Positions 32,565 through 41,419 are shown, counted from the first letter of the stretch. The stretch is 64,000 nucleotides of DNA from CAYYBE01 sp964470345 (GCA_964470345.1 CAYYBE010000002.1:62001-126000), one strand, 5' to 3'. Numbers and translations: made by a program. Notes: generated from the sequence alone by a model not told the origin.

Positions 32565-33188
32565 TTACGCAACTAATGCACTCATAAAAACAAACAGACC
32601 AAAGCCGATAAGAATTATACCTGAGGATATCCCAATTACCTGTAAAGCTCTATCTGAGAGGCGATGACGGAATGAACTCACCAAGCCACTTAAGGTAATC
32701 CACCAAAGCATGGAACCGGTAAAAAGACCGCTAATCATAGTAGTAGCTTGCGCTGGCGTGCAACAGAACTCTGCTGCTAAAGCAGGAACAAGTCCAAGAT
32801 AGCCAAGCAACGTCATGGGATTAGCAAGCGCGATAAAAAAAGCCGTAGTTACAAGTTGTAGAGGCCTTAGGCGATTACCAACAGTTACAGCAGAAAAAGA
32901 GACCTTCGTACGCATTTCTTGTATACCCAAAAGGACCAGCAGCACACCCCCAACCAATTTGATCACAAATATATTACTCGTTAATAATGCCGTAAGAGCG
33001 GTAATACCAAATGCGATTATTGCCGCATACACCGAACCAGCAAATGAGGCTCCAAATCCAGTCGCCAACCCCGCAAAGAAGCCTGCTGAGAGCGTACGCT
33101 TAATACAAAGAACCCCTATAGGTCCAACCGGAGCTGCTATGGCAAAACCAACTACTATTGCTTGCAGGAAAATATACAGTGAATTCAT
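32565..33188 (-). CDS. LysE/RhtB family amino-acid exporter
   Basis: A 207-residue membrane protein with six hydrophobic segments. The N-terminal signature is AIVVGFAIAAPVGPIGVLCIKR, given in parts: AIVVGFAIAAPVGP and IGVLCIKR. ALANPMTLLGYLG in the middle is also typical of LysE-type translocators. Substrate unknown. The ATG at 33188 is chosen because of the AGAGG ribosome site; an extension to 33254 lacks one. Confidence 0.88.
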   Translation of the reverse strand: MNSLYIFLQAIVVGFAIAAPVGPIGVLCIKRTLSAGFFAGLATGFGASFAGSVYAAIIAFGITALTALLTSNIFVIKLVGGVLLVLLGIQEMRTKVSFSAVTVGNRLRPLQLVTTAFFIALANPMTLLGYLGLVPALAAEFCCTPAQATTMISGLFTGSMLWWITLSGLVSSFRHRLSDRALQVIGISSGIILIGFGLFVFMSALVA

Positions 33189-33274
33189 GTAAACCTCTTT
33201 TCTTATGTTATTACTCTTAGTGTGCCGCAAAGAGGGCAGTAATAGCAAGACCAAGTAGTTGTTGGCAAGCAGGA

Positions 33275-33307
33275 AAAAAGCTACTTTTTTTAGGAGTAGC
33301 TTTTTTT
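33275..33307 (-). terminator. Terminator hairpin
   Basis: AAAAAGCTACT and AGTAGCTTTTT pair across a short loop. On the minus strand a T run follows, so it would end the DUF1328 transcript before the LysE gene. Confidence 0.75.
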
Positions 33308-33351
33308 ATATACAGAGCTTCATGAAGGGGCGAAGCCCTCTTGATGAGCAG

Positions 33352-33513
33352 TTAGAGTATCGCTGAATAGCGCAGAAGGGAAATAATAAGCAGCACAATA
33401 AAAATAAAGAAAAGAATTTTTGCAATACCTACCGAAGTGTGCTCGACATTATAAAAACCAAAGAATCCCGCGACCATTGCAATCAGCAAAAAGAGAATTA
33501 TAAGATACAACAC
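33352..33513 (-). CDS. DUF1328-type small membrane protein, copy 1
   Basis: A 53-residue protein with two membrane segments: LYLIILFLLIAMVAGFFGFY, then AKILFFIFIVLLIISLL. It matches the YtjA/DUF1328 family. The start is placed at GTG 33513 because AAGGAG lies 6 bp before it; it lies immediately next to the ATG at 33519, too close for that codon. The paralogue at 34157-34318 begins at the equivalent position and has the same length. It alternates with two redox/acetyltransferase-type genes on the same strand. Confidence 0.8.
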   Translation of the reverse strand: MLYLIILFLLIAMVAGFFGFYNVEHTSVGIAKILFFIFIVLLIISLLRYSAIL

Positions 33514-33625
33514 AGCCATCTCCTTACCTGTATGACAAAACAATACAACTCTTTCTGTTTATATCAAGCCGAAAATACAGAGTCAATATATTTATCAACA
33601 AATCCAGAGAGAAATTGCTTGCACG

Positions 33626-34111
33626 CTATTTCTTAAGCGCCATGTCTTGGCGATGTTGCTGAATCATACTCAAAATCTGTACCGCATGTTTGGTAACATC
33701 AACTTTGGTTAAAATCGAACAGAGGTTCCCCTGAGGATCTATGATGAACGTCATGCGGCAAGGAAAAGGGAAGAACAACCAGCGCTTTGCACCATATTTT
33801 TGAGCAACCTCTTTTTTGGCATCGCTTAATAAAATAAAGGGCAGATGATGCTGCTGAGCAAATGCTTTATGCGTTTCTGGCGATTCATAATTGACACCAA
33901 GAACAACGGTATCCTGTTTCTTGAAGTCATCAAAGTTATCACGTAATTGGCAAGCCTGTTCGGTACAACCAGGCGTATTATCTTTTACATAAAAATAGAG
34001 TACAACATACTTGCCAGCAAATTCACTCAATGTACGTAGGTTGCCATTTTGGTCGGGCAATGAAAAATCGGGCGCCTTGCTCCCTACTGAGAGCTTTTTA
34101 CAATAGAACAT
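33626..34111 (-). CDS. bcp: Peroxiredoxin, BCP/PrxQ type
   Basis: A 161-residue thiol peroxidase. It has VGSKAPDFSLPDQNGN, the peroxidatic Cys in KDNTPGCTEQACQLRD (TPGCT) and the resolving Cys five residues later (CQLRD), as in atypical 2-Cys PrxQ. FIIDPQGNL closes the thioredoxin fold. It would reduce hydroperoxides with thioredoxin. No signal peptide. A homologue fused to another domain is at 36727-37542. GGGGATAG precedes the ATG. Confidence 0.93.
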   Translation of the reverse strand: MFYCKKLSVGSKAPDFSLPDQNGNLRTLSEFAGKYVVLYFYVKDNTPGCTEQACQLRDNFDDFKKQDTVVLGVNYESPETHKAFAQQHHLPFILLSDAKKEVAQKYGAKRWLFFPFPCRMTFIIDPQGNLCSILTKVDVTKHAVQILSMIQQHRQDMALKK

Positions 34112-34156
34112 AAACTATCCCCATATATATAAGCTGAGAGCTGTTTTTGTAAACGC

Positions 34157-34318
34157 TTACAGTAACCCTGAAGACCTAAAAAATGAAAAAATAAACAGAA
34201 CAATAAAAATAAAGAAGAGAACTTTTGCTATAGTTGCCGCAGCATGTCCAACACTATAAAAGCCAAAGAATCCTGCTACAAGCGCTATCAACAAAAAAAG
34301 TAGTGCATAATACAACAT
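34157..34318 (-). CDS. DUF1328-type small membrane protein, copy 2
   Basis: A 53-residue protein read directly from the sequence: start MLYYALLFLLIALVAGFFGF, end FRSSGLL. Two membrane segments surround a short YSVGHAAA loop. It is clearly paralogous to 33352-33513, with TTAGGAG 6 bp before the ATG. The two copies flank the peroxiredoxin gene, suggesting a local duplication. Function unknown; a stress-related role is often guessed. Confidence 0.82.
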   Translation of the reverse strand: MLYYALLFLLIALVAGFFGFYSVGHAAATIAKVLFFIFIVLFIFSFFRSSGLL

Positions 34319-34384
34319 TTCTATCTCCTAACTCATGATCACAACAACTATCTTTCTCTGTATAACAAAGAAAAAATTGCGCCG

Positions 34385-35140
34385 TCAATAGAGCAGAGAA
34401 AAGAGATCTCGTAAGAATCCCGCCGCTGTGGTAAGCAGGCAACAACTTCTCCCCTGTCCACGACAGGCATCTTTATTTGATTTTGTTACCACCGATGAAC
34501 GCAATGCAGAATAACGATCGAAGTAATGCTGTACATATGATTGCAAGAGCGCTTGATTTGGAGACACCATGTCTGTCGTAGCAACACTCACGCTGAGATG
34601 TTGATGATAGTTTTTATATTGTTTCAAAAAATCAGCTAAATCTTGAGCATAAAATGGCGACTCTGCACAACGCTTAAGATCAACATGCATATAACCAGAT
34701 TTGTCGACAACGCATCCCAGCTTCTTATAAAAAGCTTCTAATTTTTCCTCGTACCCAGACTCGGGAAGCATCTGTAATGTAATCTGCGTAGCGCCCAAAG
34801 CACGCAGAAAATCACATCCCATAGCAAAGAAAGCACTGCCATACCCATGTCCGCGATACTTGGCATTGACAGCAAGTTGTCTGATTTCGCCAACACGCTC
34901 TCCCTGCGCATTGTGGCCAAAGGAAAAATACACTTTCCCCACTACACAAGGGCCCTCCTTGCTCAGTCGGTAGATATACAAATCCCATTCCCACGTCTCT
35001 TTTTGAGACGTCAGGCCAGACAAAGCAATGGTGCAATCAGACAAGGTATTGACTTGCTTTTGTTGCACAGCATGCAATGAAGATACACCAAGACTCATAC
35101 AAGAATAGACTACACAGATAAACAGATACCATTTGCTCAT
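34385..35140 (-). CDS. Exported GNAT-fold acetyltransferase-like protein
   Basis: A 251-residue protein with a signal peptide (YLFICVVYSCMSLGVSSLHA). It is followed by a GNAT domain: GEIRQLAVNAKYRGHGYGSAF (acetyl-CoA binding, R/Q-x-x-G-x-G/A) and EKLEAFYKKLGCVV. A ~90-residue C-terminal tail has no recognised fold. GNAT enzymes use cytoplasmic acetyl-CoA, so an exported copy makes sense mainly if it works inside a host cell. AAAGG precedes the ATG. Confidence 0.8.
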   Translation of the reverse strand: MSKWYLFICVVYSCMSLGVSSLHAVQQKQVNTLSDCTIALSGLTSQKETWEWDLYIYRLSKEGPCVVGKVYFSFGHNAQGERVGEIRQLAVNAKYRGHGYGSAFFAMGCDFLRALGATQITLQMLPESGYEEKLEAFYKKLGCVVDKSGYMHVDLKRCAESPFYAQDLADFLKQYKNYHQHLSVSVATTDMVSPNQALLQSYVQHYFDRYSALRSSVVTKSNKDACRGQGRSCCLLTTAAGFLRDLFSLLY

Positions 35141-35404
35141 GAATATAACCTTTGCACACTGTTTGTTGCTGTAAAAGATATATTCAGGTTAGCAAACCTG
35201 GTGCTCTCTGTAAAAAGCCCCCCGGTCTCCCCAGGTATACCGACGAGAATCATACGCCCAAGGAAAGTTTTATTGACTCATATCTTAAGCATAAGTTACT
35301 GTTGAGTCAGATAAGCACAAATATTGGCTCATTTGACTCAACAGCATACATATCAAATGCCCCAAAGGTCCCATCGTAACAACCATTTTAACGAAAGGGT
35401 CCCT

Positions 35405-35689
35405 ATGAAAGGACTACTCTATATCGTCGCGCTTGTCGCATCACTCCCGATCTTTGCCGAGAGTTGGAAAATAACCAACGCCGCGCATAAAGCCGTCTCC
35501 GTTGCAACCGACAAAGAAACGGTCACTATTCAGCCCGGCAAAACGAAGCCAGTAATGTATGACGACAACAGCTTTACACTAGAATTTAAGGGTATGGGCG
35601 GTAGAACTCATTCTACAAAATACTCTTCCGATGCAAAATCATTGACTATAAACCCACCTCTTTCAAACCTGACCATTACAGAAGAGTAA
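35405..35689 (+). CDS. Small secreted protein of unknown function
   Basis: A 94-residue protein with a signal peptide (GLLYIVALVASLPIFAES). The mature part is a small beta-rich domain (WKITNAAHKAVSVATD, TVTIQPGKTKPVMYDD, FTLEFKGMGG). The start at 35405 follows AAAGGGTCCCT. It stands alone and is followed by a terminator. No homologue recognised. Confidence 0.7.
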   Translation: MKGLLYIVALVASLPIFAESWKITNAAHKAVSVATDKETVTIQPGKTKPVMYDDNSFTLEFKGMGGRTHSTKYSSDAKSLTINPPLSNLTITEE

Positions 35690-35701
35690 CAATACCAAGG
35701 G

Positions 35702-35730
35702 GCCGGTTCTTGTAAGAATCGGCTCTCTTT
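35702..35730 (+). terminator. Hairpin terminator
   Basis: GCCGGTTCT pairs with AGAATCGGC around a TGTA loop, followed by CTCTTTATT. Confidence 0.75.
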
Positions 35731-35773
35731 ATTCTCAATGTCTAGAAAGCCGATACTAACGTTTCACTCTTTG

Positions 35774-36616
35774 TTAGATTCGGCATGGTCTGCTCTGAAG
35801 AATTTTCCGAGGTTTCGAGCAAAACAAACTCTGCACCAACAAGATACTCGCTTCATAGATTTTATCCGAGCTCGTAGTTGCTTGCGATTGCGGGCTATAG
35901 CCAAGATACACTTCAATCCAACGCTCTCCAGCCGAAGCACAAATCACTTTTACATGCGTTACCCCGCACTTGGCAATCAAAATAGGAGAAGAGATTTTGC
36001 GGGGAACAAAAAAGCTCATCCCTTTCTCGTTTTTCTGCAACTCTAACGTCTCGCAACATGCAAGTGCGCACGCAGCTTTCCCATTCTGAACACTTACTTG
36101 ATGTTGAGGATTATACCTAATTGAACGTTCATCAAGATAGTGGCGAACATCTGTATCACTGAAGGCAAGTTTTTCGGTAATACTATTTTGCGCAGCCTCT
36201 TGCACAGTACCCGGAGAACTCGCGCTGTTTACGACTTCCTCGCGCACCTTATTCTTAAGTTCTTGCTCTGATAGACAACTCTGCAAGCAATCGGGCTCAT
36301 CCGTCGCTTCTATACATTCACCCGCTGCTTCCTCGATGGCCACTCTAAGATTTTTACAACTAAATCCAGCGGTTTCAGAAGCATCCCGTTCGGTTTCGTC
36401 CTTCAACACCCCTTCTTCACAAACTTTATTTTTAAGCTCCTGCTCAGATGTTTCTCCAAGAGTCTCTTCTTCTATTTCTATACATTCTGCTGTGTTGTCG
36501 ATAGTTATAGAAAGTTGTTTATCAGAAGTTTTGCACAAAGCTTGGGACGCAAAAAGAGTAGACAATTGAATATGGGTTACACAAATGACCAGCAATAGTT
36601 TATTGCCAAATGTCAT
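35774..36616 (-). CDS. Exported acidic protein with internal repeat, unknown function
   Basis: A 280-residue protein with a signal peptide (LLLVICVTHIQLSTLFASQA). The N-terminal half is very acidic and contains SEQELKNKV twice (residues ~57 and ~116) in two related blocks of about 60 residues. The C-terminal half, after NPQHQVSVQNG, is mixed alpha/beta with several Cys. No family recognised. GAGGATG precedes the ATG. Confidence 0.65.
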   Translation of the reverse strand: MTFGNKLLLVICVTHIQLSTLFASQALCKTSDKQLSITIDNTAECIEIEEETLGETSEQELKNKVCEEGVLKDETERDASETAGFSCKNLRVAIEEAAGECIEATDEPDCLQSCLSEQELKNKVREEVVNSASSPGTVQEAAQNSITEKLAFSDTDVRHYLDERSIRYNPQHQVSVQNGKAACALACCETLELQKNEKGMSFFVPRKISSPILIAKCGVTHVKVICASAGERWIEVYLGYSPQSQATTSSDKIYEASILLVQSLFCSKPRKILQSRPCRI

Positions 36617-36726
36617 AGAACATCCTCTTTCGTATTGGAATTTGTGTTTATCTCAGCCTGTTATTACGCCAATACTTTAAACCGCCAGGAATAATACAGC
36701 AAGACTTTTGAGTTTTTCTTTTGCCA

Positions 36727-37542
36727 CTATTTCTCAAACTCAATAATCAATCGGTCAGCAAATGCACCATTTTTCTGCGCTTTTTCAGCACGTACTTTCT
36801 CAAGATCTTCGGGCGAATGTCCATCCAACCGCGCCAGGGCATAAACAACTTCCACCACGTCAGCAAGCTCTTCAAGGTTTACATCAGCAAGATATTCGTT
36901 CACTTCTTCTTGAAGCTTGTCTTGCAATCGCTGACGATATTCTGCTTCATCGGCAACACGAAACGTTGCTTGCCAATTTTTCCCCTTGCAGATCTCAGGA
37001 ATTCGATCACGCACAAGTTTAATCACTTTTTTTTTGCCACCAGGATTCATGGCCTGTTCTTCTGTCGCCCGCCGATCTTGTTTCACTAACTCCAAAACCT
37101 GTTTTGCATGTGTGGTAACATCAACGTTCGACACAATTGAGCAAACAATGCCTTGAGGATCAATGACAAAGGTCATTCGGCAGGGAAAGGGCAAGAACCA
37201 CCATCGCTTTGCGCCATACGCTTTGGCGACCGATTTCTTAGCGTCACTCAAAAGTATAAAGGGTAGATGGTGCTTGTTGCTAAATTCTCTGTGTGTTTTT
37301 GGTGAATCATAATTAATACCAAGAACGATGATAGCTTCTTTCTTAAACTCGTCATAGTTATCGCGCAGCTGGCAGGCCTGCTTGGTACAGCCGGAAGTGT
37401 TGTCTTTAGGATAAAAATAGAGCACCACATACTTGCCCTTAAATTCACTCAATGTGCGCGTTTTCCCGTCTTGATCAGACAACGAGAAATCAGGTGCTTG
37501 GCTTCCAACCATAAGTGCACGTACAGCATTACAACTCAACAT
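36727..37542 (-). CDS. Fusion of PrxQ-type peroxiredoxin and MazG-like NTP pyrophosphohydrolase domain
   Basis: A 271-residue protein. Residues ~11-165 are a PrxQ-type peroxiredoxin (GSQAPDFSLSDQDGK, active site KDNTSGCTKQACQLRD; Ser replaces the usual Pro). A linker with Gly/Lys follows. Residues ~175-271 form an all-alpha NTP pyrophosphohydrolase-like domain (KLVRDRIPEICKGK, then LQDKLQEEVNEYLADVNLEELADVVEV, whose key residues are the EExxE and ExxD metal ligands). That domain is usually a separate ~100-residue protein. No frameshift separates the halves, so the fusion looks real. It could couple peroxide detoxification with removal of oxidised nucleotides. The start at 37542 is set by GGGGG 8 bp upstream. 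Confidence 0.85.
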   Translation of the reverse strand: MLSCNAVRALMVGSQAPDFSLSDQDGKTRTLSEFKGKYVVLYFYPKDNTSGCTKQACQLRDNYDEFKKEAIIVLGINYDSPKTHREFSNKHHLPFILLSDAKKSVAKAYGAKRWWFLPFPCRMTFVIDPQGIVCSIVSNVDVTTHAKQVLELVKQDRRATEEQAMNPGGKKKVIKLVRDRIPEICKGKNWQATFRVADEAEYRQRLQDKLQEEVNEYLADVNLEELADVVEVVYALARLDGHSPEDLEKVRAEKAQKNGAFADRLIIEFEK

Positions 37543-37851
37543 AGCTAACATCCCCCATATTTGTATTTTCACATTGGTCCTTGAAGAGTAAAAATTCGTA
37601 AAACTGAAAACTATAATGCTTTGCCCTTTGCGGGGGTTCTTCACAAGCTATAAAGCTTTATCTGTATAACAAGCCAAGATTACCACGTCAACGATGCGTA
37701 ATAACATCGGCCACCTCGCTTTGCACTATCGAAGCAAACATCAAGAGCGCCCGAACCATTTTGACAACCAAAACCGTTGCTATATTCTGAGAAACAGATC
37801 GCATGCATACCAAGAAAGTTTAGTCACTTATCTCCAGTCAGGAAACCGTCC

Positions 37852-38442
37852 ATGGTTACACAAAAAACAACCTCTCTTCACGTCCTATTCGTCACTGCTT
37901 TTGCAACGCTATCTCTCTCTTCTGCGCTGTACTCATCACAGGTCAATAGCCTCAGTGCGTCCCAAGCAGTTTCAGCAACAAGTACTGCAAGTTCGAGCAC
38001 TGCAACGTCTCAAAGTAGTTCAAGCATAGCTGATTCAAAAAAGGCAGAAAGTTCTTCAAGCTCTACCAAAGTGACAATAACGTTACTCATCAGCACAAGA
38101 GACAAACACACCTTCACCTTACCGCAAGATGATTTTGATCTTTTACAAAAAATATTTACCTTCAAAAAGCTCACCGGTAATAATAACTATACGATTGCTA
38201 ATTATTACGAATATGAAGCAGCGCGCATTGCTCTTAATTATCTTTCAAAAGATGAAGATAGTGCCGAAAAAGAGCTCTTGGACTATGTTATGAAGAATAG
38301 CGAAAAGTCGAATTCGCGGGCAGCTTGGCATTGTTTTTGCGATTGCAGTATAGAATTTGGCAATCAAATAGGCGACCCTCACTTGGAAAAATATCCTCGA
38401 CTGCAACGTCTTGGACAGGCTCTTTCGCTCTGGCTCTACTAA
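37852..38442 (+). CDS. Exported Ser-rich protein, tandem paralogue 1
   Basis: A 196-residue protein with a signal peptide (LHVLFVTAFATLSLSSALYSS). A Ser/Thr/Ala-rich linker of ~50 residues follows, then a small domain with KHTFTLPQDDFDLLQKIFTF and YYEYEAARIALNYL. Function unknown. The ATG at 37852 is preferred because it starts the signal peptide, although the ribosome site is weak. Homologous to the next gene. Confidence 0.68.
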   Translation: MVTQKTTSLHVLFVTAFATLSLSSALYSSQVNSLSASQAVSATSTASSSTATSQSSSSIADSKKAESSSSSTKVTITLLISTRDKHTFTLPQDDFDLLQKIFTFKKLTGNNNYTIANYYEYEAARIALNYLSKDEDSAEKELLDYVMKNSEKSNSRAAWHCFCDCSIEFGNQIGDPHLEKYPRLQRLGQALSLWLY

Positions 38443-38452
38443 CGAGGTTCCC

Positions 38453-39076
38453 ATGGTTACCGTTAGGGAAAGAAGAACAATACCTTCTTTTGTATTAAGC
38501 GCTTTACTTGCAACCGCTCTTGTTTCCCCTGCATTGAACTCATCACAGCTCAAGTGTTTTAGTAAATCACAATCATCTGCAGCAGCAAGCACTGCAAGTT
38601 CAGCTCTTATGTACGCAGGCACTACCAAAACGCCCCCTTCTGTGACCATAACGCTTTGGAGTTCTCCGACAGGCCAACGAACCTTCACATTACGACAAGA
38701 TGATTTTGAACTTTTGCAAAAGATATTTAGGTTCGAGCGAACAGATAAAAATCTCTATATCATTAAGAACTTTTTCGAATTCAATGCCGCGCTCATAGCC
38801 ATAAACCATCTCCCCGCATGGAAAGGAGAGGCTCCGCTTTCAAAAGATAAAGAAACTGCATTGAAAGAACTCGACGCCTCAATTGATGCCTCTTTAAGAA
38901 AAACAACAACAAGCAAACTCCAGGATGCTGTTTTTGCAAGAATAATTTGGTATTGCTTCCGCGATTGGGCAGAACGATACGGGAACAAATCAAACAGCCC
39001 TGATCTAGAGCAGTATCCCCACCTAGGGCCAATCTATAAACTCCTCGCACGCTGGTATCAATACCAAACACTGTAA
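38453..39076 (+). CDS. Exported Ser-rich protein, tandem paralogue 2
   Basis: A 207-residue paralogue of the previous protein: signal peptide (SFVLSALLATALVSPALNSS), shorter Ser/Ala linker, and the shared domain RTFTLRQDDFELLQKIFRF with FFEFNAALIAINHL. It starts 10 bp after its neighbour, preceded by ACGAGG. Function unknown. Confidence 0.68.
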   Translation: MVTVRERRTIPSFVLSALLATALVSPALNSSQLKCFSKSQSSAAASTASSALMYAGTTKTPPSVTITLWSSPTGQRTFTLRQDDFELLQKIFRFERTDKNLYIIKNFFEFNAALIAINHLPAWKGEAPLSKDKETALKELDASIDASLRKTTTSKLQDAVFARIIWYCFRDWAERYGNKSNSPDLEQYPHLGPIYKLLARWYQYQTL

Positions 39077-39091
39077 GCAAAGGTTTCTGCC

Positions 39092-39454
39092 ATGCTCAAC
39101 CTCACTCTCAACCAACAATATTTTAACGCCATCAAAGCGGGCATTAAAACAGTCGAAGGCCGACTCAACAAAGAAAAATTCCACGCCCTTAAACCAGGTG
39201 ATACGCTTACGTTCACCTGCAAAGAAACGGGTGAAATCCTCACATGCACTGTCACCACGCTGCATGTCTACCCCACGTTTGAAGCACTGCTGCAAAGCGA
39301 AGGGCTTACTAACATACTGCCTGGGGCCAACAGTATTCAAGAAGGCGTGGCAATTTATGAAAGCTTCCCGGGGTTTAAAGAGGATGTGAAAGAGTTCGGG
39401 GCGCTGGCGATCGGGGTGAGGCGCAACGAAATCAACCCAACAGTCATTCTTTAA
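39092..39454 (+). CDS. ASCH/PUA-like domain protein
   Basis: A 120-residue protein with the ASCH-type RNA-binding fold: FNAIKAGIKTVEGRLNKEKF (the conserved G-K/R-K-T-x-E/K-x-R region), then LKPGDTLTF and a final beta strand. ASCH proteins are implicated in RNA binding or modified-nucleoside hydrolysis. It converges with the HEPN-like gene and overlaps its 3' end by 11 bp. Confidence 0.8.
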   Translation: MLNLTLNQQYFNAIKAGIKTVEGRLNKEKFHALKPGDTLTFTCKETGEILTCTVTTLHVYPTFEALLQSEGLTNILPGANSIQEGVAIYESFPGFKEDVKEFGALAIGVRRNEINPTVIL

Positions 39455-40028
39455 TCTTTGAAGTTTCATCTATTAAATTTTTCTCCAAATAGTTCAGAAG
39501 ATTTAAAAAATTTACCATTCCACCGAGAGGATCTAATTTAAAAATTTGTCCATTCAAATCTGTTGCATCTAATTCCATGTTGATTTCTTTGACCTTATAT
39601 GGCCTTCGATACTCCTTTTTTTCAACATTCCACCGCATTTGAACCATTTCAGAAGAATTTGCCGAAACATGTCCCATTGAATTCCTTACTATTCGCAGAA
39701 TCATTTGAGCAGAATAAAGATCAGACTCTTCATTAGGATCTACCGTTTTTCCTTCATATAAATCAAAATAGGTTTCACAAAATAAAATTACCGCAAAAGA
39801 AAAACATGCAAAGGATAACCATTCTGCCTGTTCTTTAAAAACTTCAATATTCTTATTCCACTCTATTGTCTTCCAGTAGCATCCCTTGTCAAACTCAAGA
39901 TGCTCTGGTTTTAAAACATCATTTAATATGGCATTCGAAACTTCTAAACCAAAACATATATGCTCTCGAGCACACTTACAAGTTTTGATAGTAGCCTCAT
40001 ATGCTTGTATATCTAATTTTTTTTGCAT
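39444..40028 (-). CDS. HEPN-like helical protein with RX4H motif
   Basis: A 194-residue, mostly helical protein. RIVRNSMGHVSA near residue 115 fits the HEPN RNase motif RX4H (Arg-Asn-Ser-Met-Gly-His), the canonical RNxxxH form. One hydrophobic helix (ACFSFAVILFCETYF) precedes it. HEPN proteins are frequent RNases of defence and toxin-antitoxin systems. The gene starts 2 bp after the stop of the upstream nuclease-like gene, so the two form an operon and may act together. No overall family recognised. Confidence 0.6.
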   Translation of the reverse strand: MQKKLDIQAYEATIKTCKCAREHICFGLEVSNAILNDVLKPEHLEFDKGCYWKTIEWNKNIEVFKEQAEWLSFACFSFAVILFCETYFDLYEGKTVDPNEESDLYSAQMILRIVRNSMGHVSANSSEMVQMRWNVEKKEYRRPYKVKEINMELDATDLNGQIFKLDPLGGMVNFLNLLNYLEKNLIDETSKIKE

Positions 40029-40030
40029 AT

Positions 40031-40744
40031 TTATTTGCCTTCTCCAAGCTCATACTTACAATAATTACACCATCCAGACGCGCAAGGAATAACCCCCTGA
40101 TTTAAGCAGCAGCGGATCTGGCGCAAGACGTTCTCTATTTTCACATAATCAACAGCATACGTAGAAACAGTTGATTCAAATTCCAGACTCTGCTGAAAAG
40201 ATTGGCGATCACAAAGAGCTAAGTTGCAAACAATGTAAGAAACATCTGCCACCGCGTATCCACTTTTATGAAGCAAATAAGCATAAAACGACAGTTGCAA
40301 CTGATTAGTTCTTCCCCTCAAACTTCGTGGTTCAGCCCACACATAGGCCGGGTTTGCTGTTGTCTTGTAATCAATAACGACCAACTCCTTGTTGCCGTTG
40401 AGCAAAACGTCATCGACAACACCATACAGTTCAAAATTGTTAACAGTATCTGCGACTCGAAGTCCTCGTTTATAATCACGCCATTCGTCGATTTTCTCAC
40501 TAACAAACGGCGCTGCCGAAATGTCATTTTTGAGGAAAAGAGGGTGGACCTTGCCGTCTGTACGGCAAGAATCCAGCTCTTTCTTCCACAAAATATCTAC
40601 CGCGTTATTCAAGGAAAAACAGTCGGGATCAACGTCAGGTCGTTTCATATGTAGGAATTGCTCTTTGTAAAAGCAACGTTGGCACTGCAAGAAAAGGTTA
40701 AGTTTTCGCCAACTGATTTGTGGCAAAGAAGTATTCAAGTACAT
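40031..40744 (-). CDS. Cas4/RecB-like PD-(D/E)XK nuclease with Fe-S-type cysteines
   Basis: A 237-residue protein. Motifs are YGVVDDVLLNGNKELVVIDYKT (two parts: GVVDD and ELVVIDYKT, the D...DxK core) and QLQLSFYAYLL (the QxxxY motif of RecB/Cas4 nucleases). Four Cys positions frame the domain as in 4Fe-4S nucleases: FLQCQRCFYK at the N-terminus and CASGWCNYCKYE at the C-terminus. No cas genes or CRISPR array are present. It may be an exonuclease of a defence or repair module with the HEPN-like protein downstream. Confidence 0.8.
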   Translation of the reverse strand: MYLNTSLPQISWRKLNLFLQCQRCFYKEQFLHMKRPDVDPDCFSLNNAVDILWKKELDSCRTDGKVHPLFLKNDISAAPFVSEKIDEWRDYKRGLRVADTVNNFELYGVVDDVLLNGNKELVVIDYKTTANPAYVWAEPRSLRGRTNQLQLSFYAYLLHKSGYAVADVSYIVCNLALCDRQSFQQSLEFESTVSTYAVDYVKIENVLRQIRCCLNQGVIPCASGWCNYCKYELGEGK

Positions 40745-40873
40745 CGTATATCTCTTTATGGAAAATTTATTTGCATCAAAAACAAGTTAGAAAACAACAT
40801 GCCCGCAAAGCACGAAGACTTAGCAAATCTTACTCTGAGACCTTGGTATTGCACTCTGCAGAAAAAACGAATT

Positions 40874-41419
40874 TTAGAAAAAGAGATCTCCCTCTTCTAG
40901 AGAAAGACGACACTTCTTTAAATACTCTTTGAACGCCCCAAGAAAAGGGGCTAGATATTCTGAATACTTTATCCTTATCTGAATTTTTGTTTCTATAAAA
41001 GGAACCCTTGAAACCAATCTCCATGGAAGATCAGTATGCTGTGTCTTTTCAGGACTACTATTAAATTTATAGCACACTTCTTCAGTTTCTTCCTCGATCA
41101 AAAACAATCTAAATTGCTTAGACTCCATGTCTTTTTCCCAGCTCAAACTCCATCGCTTCTTGCAATGATAATACTCAACTGGGTAAGAAAAATCGTGAAA
41201 CTGCCCTTCCTTGGGCGTATTTAAAATTTCAGTATTTTCTACAGCAATCGGAAAACTAAAGGATAAACCCAGGTTGCCCTCTCGCAAACCATTCTCAGCC
41301 TCACGAATAACTCCAGAAACTTTATTTAGAGAGGTCTGAAGAGCTTCTCTTTCAAGCTTAAGTTCTTCAAGGGCTCCACTGACAGAATATTTAAGAAATG
41401 AATTATTTTGATTCAGCAT
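40874..41419 (-). CDS. Hypothetical protein
   Basis: A 181-residue protein. The N-terminal third is a coiled-coil-like helix (LEELKLEREALQTSLNKVSG); the rest is mixed alpha/beta with many aromatic residues. No signal peptide or known motif. It lies upstream of the nuclease-HEPN pair on the same strand, with a 129-bp gap, and may belong to the same module. The start at 41419 is preferred over 41467. Confidence 0.5.
   Translation of the reverse strand: MLNQNNSFLKYSVSGALEELKLEREALQTSLNKVSGVIREAENGLREGNLGLSFSFPIAVENTEILNTPKEGQFHDFSYPVEYYHCKKRWSLSWEKDMESKQFRLFLIEEETEEVCYKFNSSPEKTQHTDLPWRLVSRVPFIETKIQIRIKYSEYLAPFLGAFKEYLKKCRLSLEEGDLFF

Noticed and set aside
40031..40744. Cas4 of a CRISPR system
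   Set aside because: The domain is Cas4/RecB-like, but no other cas gene or repeat array is in the window, so only the nuclease family is called.
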